This document shows, piece after piece, positions 47,416-61,254 of a stretch of 64,000 nucleotides of DNA. Source of the stretch: Mimachlamys varia (lineage: Eukaryota > Mollusca > Bivalvia > Pectinida > Pectinidae). Both the position numbers and the translations under genes were made by a program. The notes under the pieces were generated by a model. The model had not been told where the DNA came from and made no database searches. It saw only the letters and a list, made by a program, of their open reading frames with translations. Within the stretch, counting starts at the first letter, position 1. Each line of letters begins with the position of its first letter. The stretch covers positions 2,604,001 to 2,668,000 of the forward strand of contig OX392532.1 in assembly GCA_947623455.1 (NCBI GenBank), in the 5' to 3' direction.

Positions 47416-48800
47416 TCAAGGTACAAACGTGTATTCAACAAAACAAGGTACAAACGCGTATTCAACAAAACAAGGTACAAACGTGTATTCAACAAAACAA
47501 GGTACAAACGTGTATTCAACAAAACAAAGTACAAACGTGTATTCAACAAAGCAAGGTACAAACGTGTATTCAACAAAACAAAGTACAAACGTGTATTCAA
47601 CAAAGCAAGGTACAAACGCGTATTCAACAAAGCAAAGTACAAACGTGTATTCAACAAAGCAAGGTACAAACGCGTATTTCACAAAGCAAGGTACAAACGT
47701 GTATTCAACAAAACAAAGTACAAACGTGTATTCAACAAAGCCAGGTACAAACGTGTATTTAGCAAAGCAAGGTACGAACGTGTATTTAGCAAAGCAAGGT
47801 ACAAACGTGTATTCAACAAAGAAAGGTACAATCATGTATTCAACAAAGTAATGTACAAACTTGAATTCAACAAAGCAAGGTACAAACATGTATTCATCAA
47901 AACAAGGTACAAACTCGTATTCAACAAAGCAAGGTACAAACATGTATTCAACAAAGCAAGGTACAAACGTATATTCATCAAAACAAGGTGCAAACTCGTA
48001 TTCAACAAAGTAAGGTACAAACGTATATTCATCAAAGCATGGTACAAACGTATATTCAACAAAACAAGGTACAAACGTGTATTCAACAAAGTAAGGTACA
48101 AACTTGTATTCAACAAAGCAAGGTACAAACGTATATTCAACAAAACAAGGTACAAACTTGTTTTCAACAAAGTAAGTAACAAACATGTATTCAACAAAGC
48201 AAGGTACAAACGTATATTCAACAAAACAAGGTACAAACTTGTGAGTTTTCAACAAAGCAAGGTGCAAACGTGTATTCAACAAAGCCAGGTACACACTCGT
48301 ATTCATCAAAGCAAGGTACAAACGTGTATATAGCAAAGCAAGGTGCAAACGTGTATTTAGCAAAGCAAGGTGCAAACGTGTATTTAGCAAAGCAAGGTAC
48401 AAACGTGTTTTCAACAAAGCAAGGTACAAACGTTAGTTCACAAAGCAAGGTACAAACGTTAGTTCACAAAGCAAGGTACAAACGTTAGTTCACAAAGCAA
48501 GGTACAAACGTGTTTTCAACAAAGCAAGGTACAAACGTTAGTTCACAAAGCAAGGCACAAACGTGTATTCAACAAAGCCAGGTACAAACTTATATCCATC
48601 AAAGTAAGGTACAAATGTGTTTTCAACAAAGTAAAGTACACATGTGTTTTCATCCAAGCGAGATACAAAGGTGTATTCATCAAAGCAAGATACAAAGGTG
48701 TATTCATCAAAGTAAAGGTACAAACATGTATTCAACAAAGCAAAATACGAACGTTTATTCAGCAGAGCAAGGTACAAACGTGTTTTTATCAAATCAATGT
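47416..48800. repeat. Minisatellite, 27-bp unit, ~51 copies
   Basis: 'AAGGTACAAACGTGTATTCA' plus ACAAAGC repeats every 27 bp. Variants include ATTTAGCAAAGC and CATCAAAAC, and a shorter GTTAGTTCACAAAGC form near 48430-48550. Since 27 is a multiple of three, long frames arise on both strands (up to 337 codons). The unit does not match the 27-bp unit at 41472-43600. Confidence 0.95.
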
Positions 48801-50612
48801 CTATTTTTACGGCTTTTACCCTCGTTATTAGGATAATGCCAATCATTTTTACGGGAATGACCATCGTTATTAAGATAATGCCAATCATTTTTACGGCTAT
48901 GACCCTCGTTACTAAGATAATGCCAATCATTTTTACGACTATGGTCCTCGTTACTAAGATAATGCCAATCATTTTTACGGGAATGACCATCGTTATTAAG
49001 ATAATGCCAATCATTTTTACGGCTATGATCCTCGTTACTAGGATAATGCCAATCATTTTTACGGCTATGGTCCTCGTTACTAAGATAATGCCAATCATTT
49101 TTACGACTATGGTCCTCGTTACTAAGATAATGCCAATCATTTTTACGGGAATGACCATCGTTATTAAGATAATACCAATCATTTTTACGGCTATGACCCT
49201 CGTTACTAAGATAATGCCAATCATTTTTACGGTTATGCTACTAGTTACTAAATTAATGCCAGTCATATTTACGGCTATGACCCTCGTTACTAAGATAATG
49301 CCAGTCATTTTTACGGCTATGCTACTAGTTACTAAGATAATGCCAGTCGTTTTTACGACTATGCTACTAGTTACTAAGATAATGCCAATCATTTTTACGA
49401 CAATTACCACCATTACTAACGTAATGACAATCATTTTACGGCTATGCTACTAGTTAATAAGATAATGCCAATCATTTTAACGGCTATGATCCTCGTTACT
49501 AGGATAATGTCAATCGTTTTTACGGCTATGCTACTAGTTACTAAGATAATGTCAATCGTTTTTACGGCTATGCTACTAGTTACTAAGATAATGCCAATCG
49601 TTTTTACGGCTATGCTACTAGTTACTAAGATAATGCCAATCATTTTTACGGCTATGAACCTCGTTACTAAGATAATGCCAATCATTTTTACGGCTTTGCT
49701 ACTAGTTACTAAGATAATGCCAATCATTTTTACGGCTATGAACCTCGTTACTAAGATAATGCCAATCATTTTTACGGCTATGCTACTAGCTACTAAGATA
49801 ATGCCAATCATTTTTACGGCTATGCTACTAGTTACTAAGATAATGCCAATCATTTTTACGGCTATGAACCTCGTTACTAAGATAATGCCAATCATTTTTA
49901 CGGCTTTGCTACTAGTTACTAAGAAAATGCCAATCATTTTTACGGCTATGATCCTCGTTACATGTACTAAGATAATGCCAATCATTTTTACGGCTATGAT
50001 CCTCGTTACTAGGATAATACCAATCATTTTTACGGCTATGAACCTCGTTACTAAGATAATGCCAATCATTTTTACGGCTATGATCCTCGTTACTAAGATA
50101 ATGCCAATCATTTTAACGGCTATGAACCTCGTTACTAAGAAAATGCCAATCATTTTTACGGCTTTGCTACTAGTTACTAAGATAATGCCAATCATTTTTA
50201 CGGCTATGACCCTCGTTACTAAGATAATGCCAATCATTTTAACGGCTATGAACCTCGTTACTAAGATAATGCCAATCATTTTTACGGCTTTGCTACTAGT
50301 TACTAAGATAATGCCAATCATTTTACTGCTATGACCCCCGTTACTAAGATAATGCCAATCTTTTTACTGCTATGACCCCCGTTACTAAGATAATGCCAAT
50401 CATTTTACTGCTATGACCCCCGTTACTAAGATAATGCCAATCTTTTTACTGCTATGACCCTTGTTACTAAGATAATGCCAATCATTTTTACGGCTATGAC
50501 CCTCGTTACTAAGATAATGCCAATCATTTTTACTGCTATGACCCTCGTTACTAAGATAATGCCAATCATTTTAACGGCTATGAACCTCGTTACTAAGATA
50601 ATGCCAATCTAT
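48801..50612. repeat. Minisatellite, 42-bp unit, ~43 copies
   Basis: 'ATGCCAATCATTTTTACGGC' plus TATGACCCTCGTTACTAAGATA repeats every 42 bp. Subtypes carry GGGAATGACCATCGTTATT, CTATGCTACTAGTTACT or CTTTGCTACTAGTTACT. The array adjoins the preceding 27-bp array directly. The hydrophobic 14-residue periodic frames on both strands (about 296 codons each) reflect unit length and are considered spurious. Confidence 0.95.
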
Positions 50613-50807
50613 GCTAAGGTAGTACTCATACCTTTTACGGCAATAAGCATCGTTACTAAAGTAGCTGACACACCATCTTGTATCCCTCTGGTATTTATTA
50701 TTATACTAAAGCATTAGTATATCCATCGAAATCACATGGATTTATTATGAAACTAAAAACCTTCTGGCGAGTTCTAGGTCCGGGGTACGGTGTAGTTCTG
50801 CCCCTAC

Positions 50808-53800
50808 CACAGACAGGTATATTATAATTACCACTACTCCTGATATTACTCTAACATATGTAGAACAGCCCATTCCACAGACAGGTATATTATAATTACC
50901 AATACTCCTGGTGTTACTCTAACATATGTAAAACATCCCATACCACAGACAAGTATATCATAATTACCACTACTCCTGATGGTACTCACCACAGACAAGT
51001 ATATTATACTTACCACTACTCCTGATGGTACTCACCACAGACAGGTATATTATAATTACCACTACTCCTGATATAAGTCACCCCAGACAGGTATATTATA
51101 ATTACCACTAATCCTAATATTACTTACCACAGACAGGTATATTATAATTACCACTACTCCTGATATTAATCACCACAGACAGGTATATTATACTTACCAC
51201 TACTCCTGATGGTACTCACCACAGACAGGTATATCATAATTACCACTACTCCTGATATAAGTCACCCCAGACAGGTATATTATAATTACCACTACTCCTG
51301 ATGGTACTCACCACAGACAAGTATATTATAATTACCACTACTCCTGATATTACTCACCACAGACAGGTATATTATAATTACCACTACTCCTGATGTTACT
51401 CTCACATATGTAAAACAACCCATACCAGAGACAGGTATATTATACTTACCACTACTCCTGATATTACTTACCACAGACAGGTATATTATAATTATCACTA
51501 ACCTGATTATAGTCACAGACAGTATATTATAATTACCACTACTCCTGATTTTACCACAGACAGGTATATTGTAATTACCACTACTCCTGATATTACCACA
51601 GATAGGTATATTATAATTACCACTACTCCTGATGGTACTCACCATAGACAGGTATATTATAATTACCACTACTCCTGATGTTACTTACTACAGACAGGTA
51701 TATTATAATTACCACTACTCCTGATTTTACCACAGACAGGTATATTGTAATTACCACTACTCCTGATATTACTCACCAAAGACAGGTATATTATACTTAC
51801 CACTAACCTCATGATACTCACCACAGACAGGTATATTATAATTACCACTACTCCTGATGGTACTCACCACAGACAGATATTATACTTACCACTACTCCTA
51901 ATGTTACTTACCACAGACAGGTAAATTATAATTACCGCTACTCCTGATGTTACTCTTACATATGTAAAACAGCCCATACCACAGACAGGTATGTCATAAT
52001 TACCACTACTCCTGATGTTACTCACCACAGACAGGTATATTATAATTACCACTACTCCTGATATTACTCACCAAAGACAGGTATATTATAATTACCACTA
52101 CTCCTGATGGTACTCACCACAGACAAGTATATCATAATTACCACTGTCACGCACGCATATATGTTTACGTTTGTATATATCAGTATTATGTGTGTAATTA
52201 TATCACGTGGTGTGTATGTGAGTACGCAAGCGTGTGGAAGACTGAGCGTTCATGCGAGAACCAAGGTGGATTTGTTTTTGTCCCCTTATCGGGTAGTTTT
52301 ATACCCTTTTCCATCAGTGGTTGATCCATGTAGGAAGCCCAGACAGCAGACTGGGGTAAGTATTCTTTCTATCATCCGTAATTTATTGTTGAATGGTTAT
52401 TTTAATGCCATATTTATTGTGTCCCGGTTACCGGTCAAGCTTTCTATCTATCGATGCGGTCCAGTCATGCGTAACTATGTGTTGTTATCGTAGACAGGTG
52501 TTTATATGCATGTAATGTGATATTACTAAAATATGCATTGTATATCTATAATTTGACTATCTATGAGTAAGTACATTGTTATAATTATGACAATTTCAAG
52601 TATTAACCGTAGTTTTGTTCGAGTGGAATTTGTATGGAAGCCCTGAGTGGTCATTATGTTTGTATGTGATAGCGTGAGTGCGCGCAGGTAAAAATTCTAC
52701 GGAAGCCCGTATCTAGCGTACGGTGTATGATTTTGTTATAATGTAAATATTGGAAAACAGTTATTTATGCAGATTTTTGGACACGCATCTTAGATTATAA
52801 TATGTTAACAACAGTTTAGGATTGATTAGTGTTAATATCAGTAATTATTTAGGAAGAACTTGTAAATGTAACGATTAATGCAATCTTAGACATCAATGTA
52901 GTGTATGGAAGAATGAGTGTTAATTCAATATTTTTGTACCTTTATAGCTTCACATGATGGGCACATGATTAGCAACTTCGGCAAGCCAGCAAGGAAAGAC
53001 ATGGCGACAAATCTTGAGTAAGGCAGCACCAGGACCGACCATACAACTAAGATTGTCTTCAGGGTCAAGGTCAGCTGTGGAAAGATGTCCAGTCTACAGG
53101 CCGGCAAGAAGAGTTAGTCAGCGAATATCACTTTGCCTCAGATTGGAGGAACAACTGGACTGGAGTACAAGACACAGACGAGTATCGGTTCGATGTGCTT
53201 TGCTCAGAAGCAGTCTTTGTGGAGAGAATTTGAGTAATTCTCAGGTTTGTGGAACTTTATCGGGCGACAGGTACAGAGATACTGTGCAAGCTTTATTTGT
53301 CATCATTGGACACTGATGCGTTGTGGGGCCCAGTCGTGAAGAGACTTTAGTTACTGGCCAAAGATTATAATTTGAATGGTAGTGAGAGTGACAGTGAGTG
53401 TGGATGCTAGTAGGTATATAGTTAGTTTTGCTTATGTGAATAAATTTGTATATATGTATTTTGTCTTTGCTCTGGTTATTCCTGTGTCTATTTCCTGAAT
53501 GTTTGACCGAAGCTCGTCCTGCGTTACAACCACTACTCCTGATATTACTCACCACAGACAGGTATATAATAATTACCGCTACTCCTGATGTTACTCTTAC
53601 ATATGTAAAACAGCCAATACCAGAGACAGGTATATTATAATTACCAATACTCCTGATGTTACTCTTACATATGTAAAACAGCCAATACCAGAGACAGGTA
53701 TATTATAATTACCACTACTCCTGATGTTACTTACCACAGACAGGTAAATTATAATTACCCCTACTCCTGATGTTACTCTTACATATGTAAAACAACCCAT

Positions 53801-56800
53801 ACCACAGACAGGTAAATTATAATTACCACTACTCCTGATGGTACTAACCACAGACAGGTATATAATAATTACCACTGCCCCTGATATTACTCACCACAGA
53901 CAGGTATATCGTAATTACCACTACTCCTGATGTGACTTACCACAGACAGGTATATTATAATTACCACTACTCCTGGTGTTACTAACCACAGACAGGTATA
54001 TAATAATTACCACTGCTCCTGATATTACTCACCACAGACAGGTATATTATAATTACCACTACTCCTGATATTACTCACCACAGACAGGTATATAATAATT
54101 ACCACTGCTCCTGATATAACTCACCACAGACAGGTATATAATAATTACCACTACTCCTGATATTACTCACCACAGACAGGTATATAATAATTACCACTAC
54201 TCCTGATATTACTCACCACAGACAGGTATATAATAATTACCACTGCTCCTGATATTACTCACCACAGACAGGTATATTATAATTACCACTACTCCTGATA
54301 TTACTCACCACAGACAGGTATATTATAATTACCACTACTCCTGATATTACGCACCACAGACAGGTATATTATAATTACCACTACTCCTGATGTTACTCTT
54401 ACATATGTAAAACAACCCATACCACAGACAGGTAAATTATAATTACCACTACTCCTGATGGTACTAACCACAGACAGGTATATAATAATTACCACTGCTC
54501 CTGATATTACTCACCACAGACAGGTATATAATAATTACCACTACTCCTGATGGTACTCACCACAGACAGGTATATTATAATTACCGCTACTCCTGATGTT
54601 ACTCTTACATATGTAAAACAGCCAATACCAGAGACAGGTATGTCATAATTACCACTAATCCTGATATTACTCACCAAAGACAGGTATATTATAGTTACCA
54701 CTACTCCTGATGGTACTCTCACATATGTAAAACAACCCATACCACAGACAGGTATATTATAATTACCACTGCTCCTGATGGTACTCACCACAGACAGGTA
54801 TATTATAATTACCACTACTCCTGATATTACACTAACATATGTAGAACAACCCATACCACAGACAGGTATATTATAATTACCACTGCTCCTGATGTTACTC
54901 TCACATATGTAAAACAACCCATACCACAGACAGGTATATTATAATTACCACTGCTCCTGATGGTACTTACCACAGACAGGTAAATTATAATTACCCCTAC
55001 TCCTGATGTTACTCTTACATATGTAAAACAACCCATACCACAGACAGGTAAATTATAATTACCACTACTCCTGATGGTACTAACCACAGACAGGTATATA
55101 ATAATTACCACTGCCCCTGATATTACTCACCACAGACAGGTATATCGTAATTACCACTACTCCTGATGTGACTTACCACAGACAGGTATATTATAATTAC
55201 CACTACTCCTGATGTTACTAACCACAGACAGGTATATAATAATTACCACTGCTCCTGATATTACTCACCACAGACAGGTATATTATAATTACCACTACTC
55301 CTGATATTACTCACCACAGACAGGTATATAATAATTACCACTGCTCCTGATATAACTCACCACAGACAGGTATATAATAATTACCACTTCTCCTGATATT
55401 ACTCACCACAGACAGGTATATAATAATTACCACTACTCCTGATATTACTCACCACAGACAGGTATATAATAATTACCACTGCTCCTGATATTACTCACCA
55501 CAGACAGGTATATTATAATTACCACTACTCCTGATATTACTCACCACAGACAGGTATATTATAATTACCACTACTCCTGATATTACGCACCACAGACAGG
55601 TATATTATAATTACCACTACTCCTGATGTTACTCTTACATATGTAAAACAACCCATACCACAGACAGGTAAATTATAATTACCACTACTCCTGATGGTAC
55701 TAACCACAGACAGGTATATAATAATTACCACTGCTCCTGATATTACTCACCACAGACAGGTATATAATAATTACCACTACTCCTGATGGTACTCACCACA
55801 GACAGGTATATTATAATTACCGCTACTCCTGATGTTACTCTTACATATGTAAAACAGCCAATACCAGAGACAGGTATGTCATAATTACCACTAATCCTGA
55901 TATTACTCACCAAAGACAGGTATATTATAGTTACCACTACTCCTGATGGTACTCTCACATATGTAAAACAACCCATACCACAGACAGGTATATTATAATT
56001 ACCACTGCTCCTGATGGTACTCACCACAGACAGGTATATTATAATTACCACTACTCCTGATATTACACTAACATATGTAGAACAACCCATACCACAGACA
56101 GGTATATTATAATTACCACTGCTCCTGATGTTACTCTCACATATGTAAAACAACCCATACCACAGACAGGTATATTATAATTACCACTGCTCCTGATGGT
56201 ACTCTCACATATGTAAAACAAACCCTACCACAGACAGGTATATTATAATTACCACTACTCCTGATGTTACTCTCATATATGTAAAACAACCCATACCACA
56301 GACAGGTATATTATAATTACCTCTGCTCCTGATGGTACTCACCACAGACAGGTATATTATAATTACCACTACTCCTGATATTATTCTCACATATGTAAAA
56401 CAGCCCATACCACAGACAGGTATATTATAATTACCACTGTTCCTGATATTACTCACCACACTCAGGTATATTATAATTACCACTACTCCTGATATTACTC
56501 ACCACAGACAGGTATATTATAATTACCACTTCTCCTGATATTACTCACCACAGACAGGTATATTATAATTACCACTACTCCTGATATAAGTCACCCCAGA
56601 CAGGTGTATTAAAATTACCACTACTCCTGATGGTACTCTAACATATGTAGAACAACCCATTCCACAGACAGGTATATAATAATTACCACTACTCCTGATA
56701 TTACTCACCACAGACAGGTATATTATAATTACCACTACTCCTGATGTGACTTACCACAGACAGGTATATTATAATTACCACTACTCCTGATGTGACTTAC

Positions 56801-57312
56801 CACAGACAGGTATATTATAATTACCACTACTCCTGATGTTACTCACCACAGACAGGTATATTATAGTTACCACTACTCCTGATGGTACTCACCACAGACA
56901 GGTATATTATGATTACCACTACTCCCTATGTGACTTACCACAGACAGGCATATTATAATTACCACTACTCCTGATATTACCAGAGACAGGTTTATTATAA
57001 TTACCACTACTCCTGATGTTACCACAGACAGGTATATTATAATTACCACTACTCATGATATTACCACAGACAGGTATATTATAATTACCACTACTCCTGA
57101 TGTTACCACAGACAGGTATATTATAATTACCACTACTCCTGATGTTACCACAGACATGTATATTATAATTATCACTACTCCTGATGTTACCACAGACAGG
57201 TATATTATAATTACCACTACTCCTGATGTTACCACAGACATGTATATTATAATTACCACTACTCCTGATGTTACCACAGACAGGTATATTATAATTACCA
57301 CTACTCCTGATA
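50808..57312. repeat. Minisatellite, 46/70-bp unit, interrupted by an LTR insertion
   Basis: The base unit is 'CCACAGACAGGTATATTATA' then 'ATTACCACTACTCCTGATAT' then TACTCA (46 bp). A long form carries an extra 24-bp ACATATGTAAAACAACCCATA-type segment (about 70 bp). The last 350 bp (about 56965-57312) is a homogeneous 41-bp short form. A 1236-bp block is duplicated in tandem (about 53729-54964 and 54965-56203). The array is split at 52144/53529 by a 1384-bp element. Confidence 0.95.
52145..53528 (+). mobile_element. Probable solo LTR (or small LTR element) inserted in the 46-bp array
   Basis: The satellite is interrupted by 1384 bp that start TGTCACGCAC and end GCGTTACA. The ends form a short imperfect inverted repeat (TGTCACGCA against TGTAACGCA). 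ACCAC precedes (52140-52144) and follows (53529-53533) the element. In uninterrupted units this pentamer is present once, so it is a 5-bp target-site duplication. TG...CA ends with a 5-bp duplication are typical of LTR retrotransposons (for example Gypsy). AATAAA lies near 53440. No gag or pol coding is seen, so a solo LTR is the simplest reading. Orientation is inferred from the AATAAA only. Confidence 0.75.
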
Positions 57313-57887
57313 TTAGTCCTAAATGTACAATAACTCTACAGGATACACTCGTTGGCAGCCTGGGGTCTGGTGTCACCGGGGACATGATGACGTCTTAGTG
57401 ATGGATTTGATGCCAAATTGGTTGGCATTGTACATACGTTTTCGATGTAATTTTATTGTGAGGTCCAATTCGTGTTTTGCTTCTGTGTAGTGATACACAT
57501 CTCGAAGTAGTTTTCTCTGTTGTTCAGTTTATTCAATTTGCACTCTAAAATAGCTTAATTGCTTTGAAATTGATGGAAGAATTGTAAGGCTGGTTCCAAT
57601 TTTTAAATCTAAAATGGCACTGTTTCAAATATTTACGCATTTCTCCGTAATAACTGCGTTGCGACATTCCGGAATGTTTCTTAAATAGCATCTCTGTTCC
57701 CAATTCAACTAAAATACTCTTCGGCCATTAGATATTTTAACCACATTAAAGGGATTTTATTTCTATTGATTTCAACTGTTAATTAACAATATCATATAGA
57801 ACACAATACAATACTCTATGTCTTGTAAATTAACAATGAGCACCAGGTGTGGTAGCCCACGTAGACCTATCACTTCTTACACAAAGT
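57313..57887. other. Spacer, no gene seen
   Basis: About 570 bp of AT-rich sequence between two large arrays, with nothing recognisable. Confidence 0.4.
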
Positions 57888-60804
57888 ACAATGTATTGGT
57901 ACACTTGTTTGTACTGGTATTGGTACACTTGTATGTACTGGTATTGGTACACTTGTATGTACTGGTATTGGTACACTTGTTTGTACTGGTATTGGTACAC
58001 TTGTATGTACTGGTATTGGTACACTTGTTTGTACTGGTATTGGTACACTTGTTTGTACTGGTATTGGTACACTTGTATGTACTGGTATTGGTACACTTGT
58101 TTGTACTGGTATTGGTACACTTGTTTGTACTGGTATTGGTACACTTGTATGTACTGGTATTGGTACACTTGTTTGTACTGGTATTGGTACACTTGTATGT
58201 ACTGGTATTGGTACACTTGTTTGTACTGGTATTGGTACACTTGTATGTACTGGTATTGGTACACTTGTATGTACTGGTATTGGTACACTTGTTTGTACTG
58301 GTATTGGTACACTTGTTTGTACTGGTATTGGTACACTTGTTTGTACTGGTATTGGTACACTTGTATGTACTGGTATTGGTACACTTGTTTGTACTGGTAT
58401 TGGTACACTTGTATGTACTGGTATTGGTACACTTGTTTGTACTGGTATTGGTACAATTGTATGTACTGGTATTGGTACACTTGTTTGTACTGGTATTGGT
58501 ACACTTGTTTGTACTGGTATTGGTACACTTGTTTGTACTGGTATTGGTACACTTGTATGTACTGGTATTGGTACACTTGTTTGTACTGGTATTGGTACAC
58601 TTGTTTGTACTGGTATTGGTACACATGTATGTACTGGTATTGGTACACTTGTTTGTACTGGTATTGGTACACTTGTTTGTACTGGTATTGGTACACTTGT
58701 ATGTACTGGTTTTGGTACACTTGTATGTACTGGTATTGGTACACTTGTATTTACTGGTATTGGTACACTTGTATGTACTGGTATTGGTACACTTGTTTGT
58801 ACTGGTGTTGGTACACTTGTATGTTCTGGTATTGGTACACTTGTTTGTACTGGTGTTGGTACACTTGTATGTACTGGTATTGGTACACTTGTATGTACTG
58901 GTGTTGGTACACTTGTATGTACTGGTGTTGGTACACTTGTATGTACTGGTATTGGTACACTTGTTTGTACTGGTATTGGTACACTTGTTTGTACTGGTAT
59001 TGGTACACTTGTATGTACTGGTATTGGTACACTTGTTTGTACTGGTATTGGTACACTTGTTTGTACTGGTATTGGTACACTTGTTTGTACTGGTATTGGT
59101 ACACTTGTTTGTACTGGTATTGGTACACTTGTTTGTACTGGTATTGGTACACTTGTTTGTACTGGTATTGGTACACTTGTTTGTACTGGTATTGGTACAC
59201 TTGTTTGTACTGGTATTAGTACACTTGTTTGTACTGGTACTGGTACACTTGTTTGTACTGGTGTTGGTACACTTGTATGTACTGGTATTGTTACACTTGT
59301 ATGTACTGGTATTGGTACACTTGTATGTACTGGTGTTGGTACACTTGTATGTACTGGTATTGTTACACTTGTATGTACTGGTATTGGTACACTTGTATGT
59401 ACTGGTATTGGTACACTTGTTTGTACTGGTATTGGTACAATTGTATGTACTGGTATTGGTACACTTGTTTGTACTGGTATTGGTACACTTGTATGTACTG
59501 GTATTGGTACACTTGTTTGTACTGGTATTGGTACACTTGTATGTACTGGTATTGGTACACTTGTTTGTACTGGTATTGGTACACTTGTATGTACTGGTAT
59601 TGGTACACTTGTTTGTACTGGTATTGGTACACTTGTTTGTACTGGTATTGGTACACTTGTATGTACTGGTATTGGTACACTTGTTTGTACTGGTATTGGT
59701 ACACTTGTATGTACTGGTATTGGTACACTTGTATGTACTGGTATTGGTACACTTGTATGTACTGGTATTGGTACACTTGTTTGTACTGGTATTGGTACAA
59801 TTGTATGTACTGGTATTGGTATACTTGTTTGTACTGGTATTGGTACACTTGTATGTACTGGTATTGGTACACTTGTTTGTACTGGTATTGGTACACTTGT
59901 TTGTACTGGTATTGGTACACTTGTATGTACTGGTATTGGTACACTTGTTTGTACTGGTATTGGTACACTTGTATGTACTGGTATTGGTACACTTGTATGT
60001 ACTGGTATTGGTACACTTGTATGTACTGGTATTGGTACACTTGTTTGTACTGGTATTGGTACACTTGTATGTACTGGTATTGTTACACTTGTATGTACTG
60101 GTATTGGTACACTTGTATGTACTGGTATTGGTACACTTGTTTGTACTGGTATTGGTACACATGTATGTACTGGTATTGGTACACTTGTTTGTACTGGTAT
60201 TGGTACACTTGTTTGTACTGGTATTGGTACACTTGTATGTTCTGGTATTGGTACACTTGTATGTACTGGTATTGGTACACTTGTTTGTACTGGTATTGGT
60301 ACACTTGTTTGTACTGGTATTGGTACACTTGTTTGTACTGGTATTGGTACACTTGTATGTACTGGTGTTGGTACACTTGTATGTACTGGTATTGGTACAC
60401 TTGTATGTACTTGTATTGGTACACTTGTATGTACTGGTATTGGTACACTTGTATGTACTGGTATTGGTACACTTGTATGTACTGGTGTTGGTACACTTGT
60501 ATGTACTGGTGTTGGTACACTTGTATGTACTGGTATTGGTACAATTGTATGTACTGATATTGGTACACTTGTATGTACTGGTATTGGTACACTTGTTTGT
60601 ACTGGTATTGGTACATTTGTTTGTACTGGTATTGGTACACTTGTTTGTACTGGTACTGGTACTCTTGTTTGTACTGGTATTGGTACACTTGTATGTACTG
60701 GTATTGGTACACTTGTTTGTACTGGTATTGGTACACTTGTTTGTACTGGTATTGGTACACTTGTTTGTACTGGTATTGGTACACTTGTTTGTACTGGTAT
60801 TGGT
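57888..60804. repeat. Minisatellite, 24-bp unit, ~121 copies
   Basis: 'GGTATTGGTACACTTGTTTG' plus TACT repeats every 24 bp with very little drift. The main variation is a T/A switch in CTTGTTTGT/CTTGTATGT. Rarer variants are GTGTTGGT, ACAATTGT, ACACATGT and TTGTTACAC. Because 24 is a multiple of three and the unit lacks stops in several frames, open frames of up to 999 codons appear on the + strand and 761 on the minus strand. They are treated as spurious, without start context, composition or splice support. Confidence 0.97.
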
Positions 60805-61254
60805 CAGATGTCCCTAGACAAGTAGCAACCCAGCAAGTTGTAAAAATGCTGATATTAGCTCACAGTTTAAAATATAAAACCACAACTTTTCAGGCAACTA
60901 AAAAATATTCCTACTGAGGGTAAGCTCCGAACTGCGTGGTATAATGGACCTTTTTATGCAGGATCATTTCGGCCAAGGCTGGCGTGATCAGTAATATACT
61001 CCTGAGAATAACCGCAAGTACGTATTGAACACTTTATCATAATAACCTCTGACTGCGGAAGAGAACTGCCAAGAAACAGCCCCGTCGACACGCGGTTAAT
61101 AGGGGCTGATATAACGGCCGAGGCCCTAGGGAGTTACGTTTCATTGGCAATACATATTATATGAAGATTCTATAGTGTCCGACACCAGCAATGAACTTTA
61201 CGTAGAGGGTATGTAAGAGGCCGGTCTGTCAACACTTCGTCCGCCGTGGACCGT
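60805..61254. other. Spacer, no gene seen
   Basis: About 450 bp between the 24-bp and 25-bp arrays. No element was recognised. Confidence 0.4.

Noticed and set aside
47416..50334. Frames of 296-337 codons, some hydrophobic and membrane-like
   Set aside because: Units of 27 and 42 bp keep the frames open on both strands. Hydrophobic periodicity follows from AT-rich repeat composition.
57818..60817. 999-codon + strand open frame and 761-codon minus frame
   Set aside because: Both are produced by a 24-bp unit with no stop codon in several frames. There is no domain, codon bias or start context beyond chance.
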